Part shown: positions 1 through 6,912 of the stretch, piece by piece
Layout of the letters: each line of letters begins with the position of its first letter
Numbering within the stretch: position 1 is the first letter of the stretch
Source: Stenotrophomonas maltophilia
GTDB taxonomy: Bacteria > Pseudomonadota > Gammaproteobacteria > Xanthomonadales > Xanthomonadaceae
Direction: 5' to 3'
Length of the DNA: 10,165 nucleotides
NCBI GenBank assembly: GCA_002386405.1
Contig: DGIP01000131.1
Coordinates: 1 to 10,165 of the forward strand
Translations under genes and position numbers: made by a program
Notes under the pieces: generated by a model
Told to the model about the DNA's origin: nothing
The model's database searches: none
The model's input: the letters and a program-made list of their open reading frames with translations, nothing else

Positions 1-681
1 AATTGCCAGCGCTGGAACACCTGCAGCAGCGCCTGGTCGATAACCTGCGCATGCGTGGCTTGCCCTGCGACTGACGCGGCCCCAGCCCAGCGACAGCCGG
101 GTGCCCGGCGCATCGGCGCGGGCCAGCCGCCAGCACCAGGCGAAGAACGGGTCGGGCTCGTCGGCAAACCCGGCGTAGACCGCCGGCAGCGGCGATTCAT
201 AGGCGATCACGCGCACTTCCGGGGCGCCATCGGCAAGCAGCCCGACGGCCTCCACGCAGGCGGCCTCCACCGTGCCACGGCCGCCGGCCAAGGCCAGGTA
301 GTTGCCGCGCTGGCCGCGTGCGATCGAATACAGCGCGGCCACCGCGTTGTGCACCGACAGGCCGAAGCCGGTGGGCGACATGGGGGCGTCCTGGCGCAGG
401 GTGTCCAGCAGTTCCATCGAACGGGCCACGTCGCCATGCCGGGACGCGAACACCAGCGGCACCTGGCCGGCATCGTCAGGCTGTTCACACCAGCAGGCGG
501 CCTGGATGGCCATGCGGCCCAGGCGCTCGATGCGGCGGCGCTGCATGGCCGGCACTTCCGGCAACGCGGGCGTGTCGGCGCCTTCGGGCAGGGTCGGTGC
601 CTGGGCCCATGCCTGCCAATCCGATTTCGTGGTCAGTCCCGGTGCCCAGGCCGACCAATCAACAACAGAGAACTCGATCAT
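1..681 (-). CDS. Beta-ketoacyl synthase-like chain-length factor, partial, probable frame break near its end
   Basis: The gene is read leftwards from an ATG at 681 and is cut by the window edge. An in-frame TGA (682-684) directly precedes the ATG, which fixes the start. The protein begins MIEFSVVDWSAWAPGL and carries the landmarks of the ketoacyl-synthase-like family Ketoacyl-synt_2 (aryl-polyene/xanthomonadin clusters): PAMQRRRIERL (residues 44-54), LVFASRHGD (76-84), MSPTGFGLSVHNAV (101-114), and an FAWCW stretch near 180-184. No KS-type active-site cysteine motif is visible, as expected for a chain-length partner rather than a condensing enzyme. From about residue 201 the frame loses its G/C third-position bias. 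Removing one base from the G run opposite 80-83 restores plausible sequence (SVAGQATHAQVIDQALLQV). It is divergent from the chorismatase gene, which fits a pigment locus. The family call is from recognition, not a search. Confidence 0.72.
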   Translation of the reverse strand, partial: MIEFSVVDWSAWAPGLTTKSDWQAWAQAPTLPEGADTPALPEVPAMQRRRIERLGRMAIQAACWCEQPDDAGQVPLVFASRHGDVARSMELLDTLRQDAPMSPTGFGLSVHNAVAALYSIARGQRGNYLALAGGRGTVEAACVEAVGLLADGAPEVRVIAYESPLPAVYAGFADEPDPFFAWCWRLARADAPGTRLSLGWGRVSRRASHACAGYRPGAAAGVPALAI

Positions 682-819
682 TCACGCCAACATGGTTATG
701 GGCACCTGGACAGCACGAGCCACGGCGGCAACGCGGATCGGCTCCCCCATTCCAGCCGGTCCACGCCTGTCTTCGACATCGTCCGGCGTGTCTGGGCACG
801 CCGCGAAAGGAGCGCACGC

Positions 820-825
820 TATCAT
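820..825 (+). promoter_or_regulatory. Candidate -10 element for the chorismatase gene
   Basis: TATCAT lies 35 bp before the chorismatase ATG in the 179-bp divergent gap and matches TATAAT at five of six positions in otherwise GC-rich sequence. I see no good -35 hexamer at the normal spacing, so this is only a candidate. The rest of the gap (682-860) shows no repeat, RNA or gene. Confidence 0.25.
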
Positions 826-860
826 GACACCCTCGGCACTGGCAGCTTTCACAATCTGAA

Positions 861-1883
861 ATGAGTAGCACGATCCACAGCGTAGCGGCCGCGCAGGTCC
901 TTTCCCCCTCGGCAGACCCCGCGCTGTTCCGTGCGTTTTATGCCCCCGCTGCTGAACGCGATGCCGCCCTGGCCGATCCGCGCACGCTGGCCGTGTTCGG
1001 GTTTTCGGCCGCTGCCGCACCCTGCGACGACCCGCGCTGGCTGCAGGTACCACTGGCCGAACAGGGCCCGGCGCAGGTCGAGATCTGGCAGGGCGCCGCC
1101 CCGGTCCAGCATGGCGTGCGCGACGGCGTGCGCTGGTCGGCCAACGACGCCTTGCTGTTCGGTGCGATCGAGATTGACGAAGTCGACGGCGATATCGAAT
1201 CGGCCGCGGCAGATGCCTACGCTCGAATGAGCAATTTTCTGACCAACTGCGGTTTCCCGCACCTGCTGCGCACCTGGAACTACCTGGACGCGGTGACCGA
1301 AGGCGACGGCGACCAGGAACGCTACCGGCGTTTCTGCGTGGGCCGGGTACGCGGCCTGCGCGAGCTGGACGAGGCCGCCCTGCCGGCGGCCACCTGCATT
1401 GGCCGGTTCGATGGCGTGCGCCGGCTGCAGGTGTACTGGCTGGCGGCCCGCGAGGCCGGCCTGCCGCTGGAAAACCCGCGCCAGGTCAGCGCCTTCCGCT
1501 ACCCGCGCCAGTACGGCCCGCAGTCGCCCAGCTTCTCACGCGCCCTGCTGCCGCCGCTGGCCACCGGCCTGCCGCTGCTGCAGTCGGGCACGGCGGCCAT
1601 CGTCGGGCATGTCTCGCAGCACACCGGTTCGGTGGGTGAGCAGCTGGAAGAGACCCTGACCAACCTGCAGAGCCTGGTGGATGCCGCGCGCCTGCAGCGG
1701 CCGGGATTGCCGGCCACGCTCGGCGCCGAATCACTGTTGAAGGTGTACGTGCGCCGTGCCGAAGACATGCCAGCCGTTGCCGCGCGGATGGCCGGACTGC
1801 CGGGTTCGCCGGCGTTCGTGGTGCTGCATGCCGAGGTGTGCCGCGCCGAATTGCTGGTCGAGATCGAAGGCCTGCACGGTTGA
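861..1883 (+). CDS. xanB2: Chorismatase (3-/4-hydroxybenzoate synthase), XanB2-like
   Basis: The 340-residue protein matches the FkbO/Hyg5/XanB2 chorismatase family, soluble enzymes that split chorismate into pyruvate and hydroxybenzoates or related diols. In Xanthomonas, XanB2 makes 3-HBA for xanthomonadin and 4-HBA for ubiquinone. Visible landmarks are ALLFGAIEID (97-106), NFLTNCGFPHLLRTWNYLDAV (125-145), the RYRRFCVGRVRGL segment (154-166), FSRALLPPLATGLPLLQSG (225-243), and a RidA/YjgF-like C-terminal part with GTAAIVGHVSQHTGSVGEQL (243-262) and the terminal VEIEG (333-337). Glu334 or Glu336 is the likely equivalent of the catalytic glutamate near the C-terminus of FkbO and Hyg5. The ATG at 861 has no clear Shine-Dalgarno sequence. 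The divergent neighbour is an aryl-polyene-type chain-length factor, which supports the XanB2 assignment over the secondary-metabolite relatives. Product ratio (3-HBA versus 4-HBA) cannot be read from sequence. Confidence 0.85.
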   Translation: MSSTIHSVAAAQVLSPSADPALFRAFYAPAAERDAALADPRTLAVFGFSAAAAPCDDPRWLQVPLAEQGPAQVEIWQGAAPVQHGVRDGVRWSANDALLFGAIEIDEVDGDIESAAADAYARMSNFLTNCGFPHLLRTWNYLDAVTEGDGDQERYRRFCVGRVRGLRELDEAALPAATCIGRFDGVRRLQVYWLAAREAGLPLENPRQVSAFRYPRQYGPQSPSFSRALLPPLATGLPLLQSGTAAIVGHVSQHTGSVGEQLEETLTNLQSLVDAARLQRPGLPATLGAESLLKVYVRRAEDMPAVAARMAGLPGSPAFVVLHAEVCRAELLVEIEGLHG

Positions 1884-1888
1884 AGGGC

Positions 1889-1913
1889 GTACCGACCAAC
1901 GGTCGGTACCTAC
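1889..1913 (-). repeat. SMAG-like GTAG hairpin repeat, copy A
   Basis: Read on the minus strand this is GTAG followed by a perfect hairpin: arm GTACCGACC, loop GTT, arm GGTCGGTAC (9-bp stem, 3-nt loop). The tetranucleotide head plus hairpin is the form of SMAG (REP-like) elements of Stenotrophomonas. It starts six bases after the chorismatase stop codon and faces copy B. There is no T-run, so a classical terminator is unlikely, although the stem could protect 3' ends. Confidence 0.8.
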
Positions 1914-1925
1914 CGGCACCGGGCG

Positions 1926-1951
1926 GTAGGTGACGACCGTTGGTCGTCACC
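1926..1951 (+). repeat. SMAG-like GTAG hairpin repeat, copy B (inverted partner of A)
   Basis: Plus-strand GTAG (1926-1929) is followed by arm GTGACGACC, loop GTT, and arm GGTCGTCAC, a perfect 9-bp stem; G1929 and C1951 can add a tenth pair. It differs from copy A at two positions in each arm and the changes compensate each other. The heads of A and B face each other and themselves form an 8-bp inverted repeat (ACCTACCG at 1908-1915 with CGGTAGGT at 1924-1931), so alternative folds compete. It ends seven bases before the cydB stop. Confidence 0.8.
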
Positions 1952-1958
1952 CGATCCG

Positions 1959-2972
1959 TCAATGATATCCAGCGTCAGCACGGACCTTGCCGCGGAACAC
2001 CCGGTACGACCAGGCGGTGTAGCCCAGGATCACCGGCAGCAGCACCACCAGCCCGACCAGGCTGAAGCCCATCGACGAGGCAGGCGCCGCCGCTTGCCAC
2101 AGGGTCATGCTGGGCGGCAGCAGGTAGGGCCACATGCCCAGCACCAGCCCGATGAAGCCGAGCACGAACAGCGCCAGGGTGAGCAGGAACGGCGGCAGGT
2201 CGCGGCGCGGGTGCATGGCACTGCGCCACAGCGCCACCGCCACGCCCAGGGTGAGCAGCGGCACCGGCGACAGCCACCAGAAGTTGCCGTCGCTGAACCA
2301 GCGCGCCATCAGCCGTGAATCCAGGAACGGCAGCCACGCGCTGACCAGCCCCATGAACACGATCACCGCCACCACCAACGGCCGGGTCAGGGTGCGGGCG
2401 AAGGCCTGTTCGCGGCCTTCGGTCTTCAGGATCAGCCAGGTGCTGCCCAGCAGCGCATAGCCGAACACCACCGCCGCCCCGGTCAGCATCGAGAACGGGC
2501 TGAACCAGCCGAAAGGCCCGCCCACGTATTGCCCGTCCACCACCTGCAGGCCCTGCACCAGCGCACCCAGGATCACGCCCTGGGCGAACGCGGCCAGCAG
2601 CGAGCCCAGCCCGAAGGCCACGCTCCACAGCCGCCGCGAACGGTGCGCCTTGAAGCGGAATTCAAACGCCACCCCGCGGAACACCAGCGCCACCACCAGC
2701 AGCAGCACCGGCAGGTACAGCGACGACAGCAGCGCGGCATAGGCCTTGGGGAAGGCCGCCATCAGCCCTGCCCCGCCCAGCACCAGCCAGGTTTCGTTGC
2801 CGTCCCAGATGGGCGCGGCGGTATTCATCATCACGTCGAGCTGTTCTTCATCCTCGGCCATTGGCGCCAGGATGCCGATGCCCAGCACGAAACCATCCAG
2901 CACCACGTACATCAGCACGCCGAAGCCGATCACGGCGAACCATGCCACCGGCAGCCAGGTCGTCATCTCCAT
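1959..2972 (-). CDS. cydB: Cytochrome bd-type quinol oxidase subunit II (CIO-like)
   Basis: A 337-residue, very hydrophobic inner-membrane protein, subunit II of the bd-type oxidase that reduces oxygen to water with electrons from quinol. Family marks: VLDGFVLGIGILAP (24-37), PIWDGNETWLVLGGAGL (54-70), SSLYLPVLLL and FRGVAFEFRFK. Its length matches the CioB class rather than the longer E. coli CydB (about 379). The ATG at 2972 sits one base after the cydA TGA; a GGAGG (2981-2985) inside the cydA tail gives a nine-base spacer, so translation is probably coupled. The usual DGFDLG motif reads DGFVLG: Val29 replaces the Asp found at position 29 of E. coli CydB. Asp57 of WDGNE, equivalent to E. 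coli Asp58, is kept. No CydX-like small gene fits in the 75 bp between this gene and the chorismatase. Confidence 0.95.
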   Translation of the reverse strand: MEMTTWLPVAWFAVIGFGVLMYVVLDGFVLGIGILAPMAEDEEQLDVMMNTAAPIWDGNETWLVLGGAGLMAAFPKAYAALLSSLYLPVLLLVVALVFRGVAFEFRFKAHRSRRLWSVAFGLGSLLAAFAQGVILGALVQGLQVVDGQYVGGPFGWFSPFSMLTGAAVVFGYALLGSTWLILKTEGREQAFARTLTRPLVVAVIVFMGLVSAWLPFLDSRLMARWFSDGNFWWLSPVPLLTLGVAVALWRSAMHPRRDLPPFLLTLALFVLGFIGLVLGMWPYLLPPSMTLWQAAAPASSMGFSLVGLVVLLPVILGYTAWSYRVFRGKVRADAGYH

Positions 2973-2973
2973 G

Positions 2974-4371
2974 TCAGCGCCCCTCCAGCGGTTCGTCGGC
3001 ACCGGACAGCGGCCGCGCCGGGGTGTGGCTGCCGTCTTCGATCGGCGGCTGCTGGTCGTGCGGCTTGGGGCCGGTACGGATGATCTTGACCAGGTACCAG
3101 ATGCCCCAGCCGAACACGAACGCATAGCCGACGATGTACACGCCCAGCGACAGCGCGGTCATCCATGCGCTCTGCGGGCCCACCGCGTCGGCCGTGCGCA
3201 GCACGCCGTACACCACCCACGGCTGGCGACCCATTTCGGTGACGAACCAGCCCGATACCAGCGCGATGAAGCCGCTGGGCAGCATCCAGTTCCAGCCGCG
3301 CACCAGCCAGCGCGATTCCAGCAGGCGGCCACGCCACCACTGGAAGGCCGAGCCCCAGGCCAGCAGCAGCATCAGCGTGCCCAGCCCGACCATGATGCGG
3401 AAGGCGAAGAACACCGGCACCACCGGCGGCCGTTCGCTGGCCGGCACGGAGGTGAGCGGGTCGAAGGTCCCGTCCAGCGAATGGGTCAGGATCAGGCTGC
3501 CCAGGCGCGGAATGGCGATCTCGAAATCGTTGCGCTCGGCCTTTTCATTGGGCACGGCGAACACCACCAGCGGCACCCCTTCGCCCTCGCCTTCGGCGTG
3601 CCAGTGGGCTTCCACCGCGGCGATCTTCATCGGCTGGTGCTTGAGCGTGTTCAGGCCATGCATGTCGCCCACGAAGATCTGCACCGGCACGGTGAGCGCG
3701 GCGAAGGCCACGGCCGCCAGCAGCATGGTGCGCCCGGCTTCCACGTGGGTGCCCTTGCGCAGGTACCACGCCCCGACCCCGCCGATCACGAAACAGGTGG
3801 TGATGAACGAGCCCAGCGCCATGTGCGCCAGCCGGTACGGGAATGAGGGGTTGAACACCACCTGCCACCAGTCCTGCGGCACCACGATGCCATCGATGAT
3901 GGCGTGCCCGGCCGGGGTCTGCAGCCAGCTGTTGGACGACAGGATCCAGAAGGTGGACACCAGCGTGCCCAGCGCCACCATGCAGGTGGAGAAGAAATGC
4001 AGGCGCGGCGAGACCTTGCCCCAGCCGAACATCATCACGCCCAGGAAGCTGGCCTCCAGGAAGAACGCGGTGAGCACTTCATAGGTGAGCAGCGGCCCGA
4101 TCACGCTGCCGGCCACCTGGCTCAGGCGCGGCCAGTTGGTGCCGAACTGGAAGGCCATGACGATGCCGCTGACCACGCCCATGCCGAAGGACACGGCGAA
4201 GATCTTCTGCCAGAAGAAGTACAGCTCGCGCCAGATCGGCTTGCGGGTGCGCAGCCACTGGCCTTCCACGAACGCCAGCCAGCTGGCGGTGCCGATCGTA
4301 AAGGCCGGGAACAGCACATGGAAACTGATGACGAACCCGAACTGGATCCGCGACAACAACAACGCGTCCAA
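2974..4371 (-). CDS. cydA: Cytochrome bd-type quinol oxidase subunit I, short Q-loop (CIO-like)
   Basis: Subunit I (465 residues) holds the haems and quinol site of the bd oxidase. Residues equivalent to the E. coli ligands are present: His18, Glu98 and Glu106 (YEVLTAFFLEASFLG), His183 (YRLAHM), Met327 and Arg325 (FRIMVGLG), Glu379 and Arg382 (TEMGRQPW). The quinol-site pair Lys249/Glu254 lies in QPMKIAAVEAHWH. Only 78 residues separate Lys249 from Met327, against about 141 in E. coli CydA, so this is the short Q-loop class that includes Pseudomonas CioA. The start is TTG at 4371, giving MDALLLSRIQF; a GGAGG six bases upstream decides it over the in-frame GTG at 4386. The reading frame stays open far upstream, antisense to the S9 gene, but that part has no family sequence. 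The C-terminal tail (434-465) is hydrophilic. It forms an operon with cydB. Confidence 0.96.
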   Translation of the reverse strand: MDALLLSRIQFGFVISFHVLFPAFTIGTASWLAFVEGQWLRTRKPIWRELYFFWQKIFAVSFGMGVVSGIVMAFQFGTNWPRLSQVAGSVIGPLLTYEVLTAFFLEASFLGVMMFGWGKVSPRLHFFSTCMVALGTLVSTFWILSSNSWLQTPAGHAIIDGIVVPQDWWQVVFNPSFPYRLAHMALGSFITTCFVIGGVGAWYLRKGTHVEAGRTMLLAAVAFAALTVPVQIFVGDMHGLNTLKHQPMKIAAVEAHWHAEGEGEGVPLVVFAVPNEKAERNDFEIAIPRLGSLILTHSLDGTFDPLTSVPASERPPVVPVFFAFRIMVGLGTLMLLLAWGSAFQWWRGRLLESRWLVRGWNWMLPSGFIALVSGWFVTEMGRQPWVVYGVLRTADAVGPQSAWMTALSLGVYIVGYAFVFGWGIWYLVKIIRTGPKPHDQQPPIEDGSHTPARPLSGADEPLEGR

Positions 4372-4377
4372 GCGACG

Positions 4378-4382
4378 CCTCC
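4378..4382 (-). promoter_or_regulatory. Ribosome binding site of cydA
   Basis: On the minus strand GGAGG, within GCGGAGGCG, stands six bases before the TTG at 4371. It decides the unusual start codon. The alternative GTG at 4386 would lie upstream of it. Confidence 0.75.
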
Positions 4383-4505
4383 GCACATTCTGGAATCCGC
4401 ACCAGTCTGGGCCTGATTCCGTGAAAGGCACATGCGACTTGGTGACGCGCTGCATCAATCGGTCGCACCCCATGACCTGTGGCCCCCTCCCGGAGCCCAC
4501 ACGGC

Positions 4506-4514
4506 TGCTACGCT
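4506..4514 (+). promoter_or_regulatory. Possible extended -10 for the S9 peptidase gene
   Basis: TGC-TACGCT resembles an extended -10 element 31 bp before the ATG at 4546, but no -35 is visible. The 174-bp gap shared with divergent cydA (4372-4545) shows no other convincing promoter. An ATCAA at 4454-4458 lacks a correctly spaced TTGAT partner for an ANR/FNR site. Confidence 0.2.
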
Positions 4515-4545
4515 TGTGGGGTTTTCCTTCACGGTGCTGCCCGCA

Positions 4546-6912
4546 ATGCCCAGAACGCTGCCCTTGTCCCTGCTGCTGCTTGCCGCCCTCGGCGGAACGG
4601 CCCACGCGGCACCGACGCCGATCACCATCGAACAGGCCATGGCCGACCCGGACTGGATCGGTCCGCCGGTCGAGAGCGCCTGGTGGTCGTGGAACAGCCA
4701 GCAGGTGGAGTACCAGCTCAAGCGCACCGGCAGCCCGGTCCGCGACACCTTCCGCCAGCCGGTCGCCGGCGGCGCCGCCAGCCAGGTCGCCGATGACCAG
4801 CGCGGCAGCCTGGACGTGGACGCCCCGGTGTACGACAGCGCCCGCCAGCGCAGCGTGTTCGTGCGCAACGGCGACGTGTTCCTGCGCGACCTGCGCAGCG
4901 GCGCGCTGACCCAGCTCACCCGCAGCACCGAGAAGGCCAGCGCGGTCAACTTCGCCCGCGATGGCGGGGTGATCTGGCGCACCGGCCAGAACTGGTTCCA
5001 CTGGACCGCCGCCGGCGGCGTGCAGCAGGTGGCCAGCCTGAAGGCCGAAAAGAACCCGGACGATGCGCCCAAGGCCGACGTGCTGCGCGAACAGCAGCTG
5101 CGCACCCTGGCCACGCTGCGCAACGACCGCGCCCAGCGCGACGCGCTGAAGGAACAGGAAGCCAGCTGGCGCCGCCTCGACAGCACCCGCGCGCCGGGCC
5201 CGGTGTACCTGGGCGCCGATGTGGAGATCGTCGACAGCGCGCTGTCGCCCGATACCCGCAGCCTGATCGTGGTGACCAAGCCGAAGGGCTTCGACGAAGG
5301 CCGCGGCGGCAAGATGCCCAAGTACGTGACCGAATCGGGCTACGAGGAGTTCGAGGACACCCGTACCCGCGTCGGCCGCAACGACCCGGAACCGAACGCG
5401 CTGTGGCTGGTCGACGCCGTCACCGGCACGGTCAAGCCGCTGTCGCTGGACAGCCTGCCGGGCATCGGCACCGACCCGCTGGCCGCGCTGCGCAAGGCCG
5501 CCGGCAAGGACGCGCTGAAGGGCAGCCGCCCGGTACAGGTGCTGGGCGGCCCCGGCGCGCCGGGCATCCGCTGGAGCAATGACGGCCAGCAGGCCGCGAT
5601 CCTGCTGCGCGCCAACGACAACAAGGACCGCTGGATCGCCAGCGTCAGCCCGGCCGAGGCCAGGCTGCAGACCCGCCACCGCCTCACCGACGCGGCCTGG
5701 ATCAACTGGAGCTTCAACGATTTCGGCTGGTCCAACGACAACCGCACGCTGTGGCTGCTGTCCGAGGAATCGGGCTATTCGCACCTGTACACCCAGCAGG
5801 GCACGGCCAAGCCGCAGGCGCTGACCGGCGGCAAGTGGGAAACCTCGATGCCGGTGCCCAGCGCAGACGGCCGCGGCTTCTACGTGCTGTGCAACCAGCA
5901 GGCCCCGGGCGACTACGAGGTCTGCGCGGTGGATACCGCCTCGCGCCAGGTGCGTGAGCTGACCTCGCTCAACGGCGTGGAAGACTTCTCGCTGTCCCCG
6001 GACGGCCAGCAGCTGCTGGTGCGCTACTCCGGCGCCTACCTGCCGGCGCAGCTGGCGGTGGTGCCCACCGCCGGCGGCCAGGCCAAGGTGCTGACCGACA
6101 CCCGCAGCGCCGCCTTCAAGGCCCGCGAGTGGATCCAGCCCAAGCTGGTGCAGGTGCCGTCCAAGCATGGCGCGGGCGTGGTCTGGGCCAAGTACTACGG
6201 CCCGGAAAACCTGGAGCCGGGCAGGAAGTACCCGATCGCCATGTTCGTGCACGGCGCCGGTTACCTGCAGAACGTGCACCAGCGCTACCCGGCCTACTTC
6301 CGCGAGCAGATGTTCCACAACCTGCTGGTGCAGCAGGGCTACGTGGTGCTGGACATGGATTACCGCGGCAGCGAAGGCTACGGCCGCGACTGGCGCACGG
6401 CGATCTACCGCAACATGGGCCACCCGGAACTGGAAGACTACAAGGACGGCCTGGAGTGGCTGGTGGCCACCCAGCAGGGTGACCGCGACCACGCCGGCAT
6501 CTACGGCGGCTCCTACGGCGGCTTCATGACCTTCATGGCGCTGTTCCGTTCGCCGGGCACCTTCAAGGCCGGCGCCGCGCTGCGCCCGGTGGTGGATTGG
6601 CACCAGTACAACCACGGCTACACCGCCAACATCCTCAACACCCCGGACATCGACCCGGAGGCGTACCGCGTCTCCTCGCCGATCGAATACGCCGAGGGCC
6701 TGCAGGACCACCTGCTGATCGCGCACGGGATGATGGACGACAACGTGTTCTTCCAGGACTCGGTCAACCTCACCCAGAAGCTGATCGAGCTGCACAAGGA
6801 CAACTGGAGCATTGCGCCCTACCCGCTGGAACGCCACGGCTACGTGCGTGCCGATTCCTGGCTGGACCAGTACAAGCGCATCCTCAAGCTGTTCGAAGAG
6901 AACCTGAAGTGA
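4546..6912 (+). CDS. Exported S9-family (DPP IV/prolyl oligopeptidase-type) serine peptidase
   Basis: The 788-residue precursor starts MPRTLPLSLLLLAALGGTAHA, a typical Sec signal peptide with an AHA|A cleavage site after residue 21, so it acts in the periplasm or outside. Residues about 30-560 look like a beta-propeller with repeated strand motifs (SLDVDAPVYD, RWSNDGQQAAILLR, SEESGYSHLY, FSLSPDGQQLLV), interrupted near 166-212 by a charged, probably helical insert. The alpha/beta-hydrolase domain follows: HGAGYLQNVH, DYRGSEGYGRDWR, nucleophile Ser656 in GGSYGGF, Asp732 (or 731) in HGMMDDNV, and His764 in ERHGY. The triad order is that of family S9. The ATG at 4546 is chosen because the frame upstream has no signal-peptide or family sequence; no clear ribosome binding site precedes it. 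The stop overlaps the Nudix start. The exact specificity (dipeptidyl or other) is not fixed by what I can see. Confidence 0.92.
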   Translation: MPRTLPLSLLLLAALGGTAHAAPTPITIEQAMADPDWIGPPVESAWWSWNSQQVEYQLKRTGSPVRDTFRQPVAGGAASQVADDQRGSLDVDAPVYDSARQRSVFVRNGDVFLRDLRSGALTQLTRSTEKASAVNFARDGGVIWRTGQNWFHWTAAGGVQQVASLKAEKNPDDAPKADVLREQQLRTLATLRNDRAQRDALKEQEASWRRLDSTRAPGPVYLGADVEIVDSALSPDTRSLIVVTKPKGFDEGRGGKMPKYVTESGYEEFEDTRTRVGRNDPEPNALWLVDAVTGTVKPLSLDSLPGIGTDPLAALRKAAGKDALKGSRPVQVLGGPGAPGIRWSNDGQQAAILLRANDNKDRWIASVSPAEARLQTRHRLTDAAWINWSFNDFGWSNDNRTLWLLSEESGYSHLYTQQGTAKPQALTGGKWETSMPVPSADGRGFYVLCNQQAPGDYEVCAVDTASRQVRELTSLNGVEDFSLSPDGQQLLVRYSGAYLPAQLAVVPTAGGQAKVLTDTRSAAFKAREWIQPKLVQVPSKHGAGVVWAKYYGPENLEPGRKYPIAMFVHGAGYLQNVHQRYPAYFREQMFHNLLVQQGYVVLDMDYRGSEGYGRDWRTAIYRNMGHPELEDYKDGLEWLVATQQGDRDHAGIYGGSYGGFMTFMALFRSPGTFKAGAALRPVVDWHQYNHGYTANILNTPDIDPEAYRVSSPIEYAEGLQDHLLIAHGMMDDNVFFQDSVNLTQKLIELHKDNWSIAPYPLERHGYVRADSWLDQYKRILKLFEENLK

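Noticed and set aside
3..74. A plus-strand tail ending LRMRGLPCD with a TGA at 72-74, as if another gene ended here
   Set aside because: It is the codon-aligned antisense of the likely true continuation of the chain-length factor; a real plus gene would overlap it by more than 70 bp. It remains possible and would be settled by leftward sequence.
824..859. An 11-codon frame (MTPSALAAFTI) just before the chorismatase gene, as a leader peptide
   Set aside because: It overlaps the only candidate -10 element and has no ribosome binding site.
55..864. Long plus-strand open frame across the chain-length factor gene
   Set aside because: It is a shadow: low-complexity, no motif, and antisense to a recognisable protein.
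2529..4084. Long plus-strand open frames antisense to cydAB
   Set aside because: They are His/Gln/Arg-rich shadows of cydAB with no recognisable domain.
4439..4458. TTGGT...ATCAA as an ANR/FNR box controlling cydAB
   Set aside because: The half-sites are ten bases apart instead of four and the left half is imperfect.
4432..4545. A 38-residue N-terminal extension of the S9 peptidase
   Set aside because: It would bury the clear signal peptide that begins at 4546 and looks non-coding.
4372..6837. An open frame antisense to most of the S9 peptidase gene, continuous with cydA (1287 codons in all)
   Set aside because: It has no family sequence before the CydA start, is rich in Val, Ala, Gly, Arg and His runs typical of GC-rich antisense frames, and the S9 gene on the other strand is clearly real.
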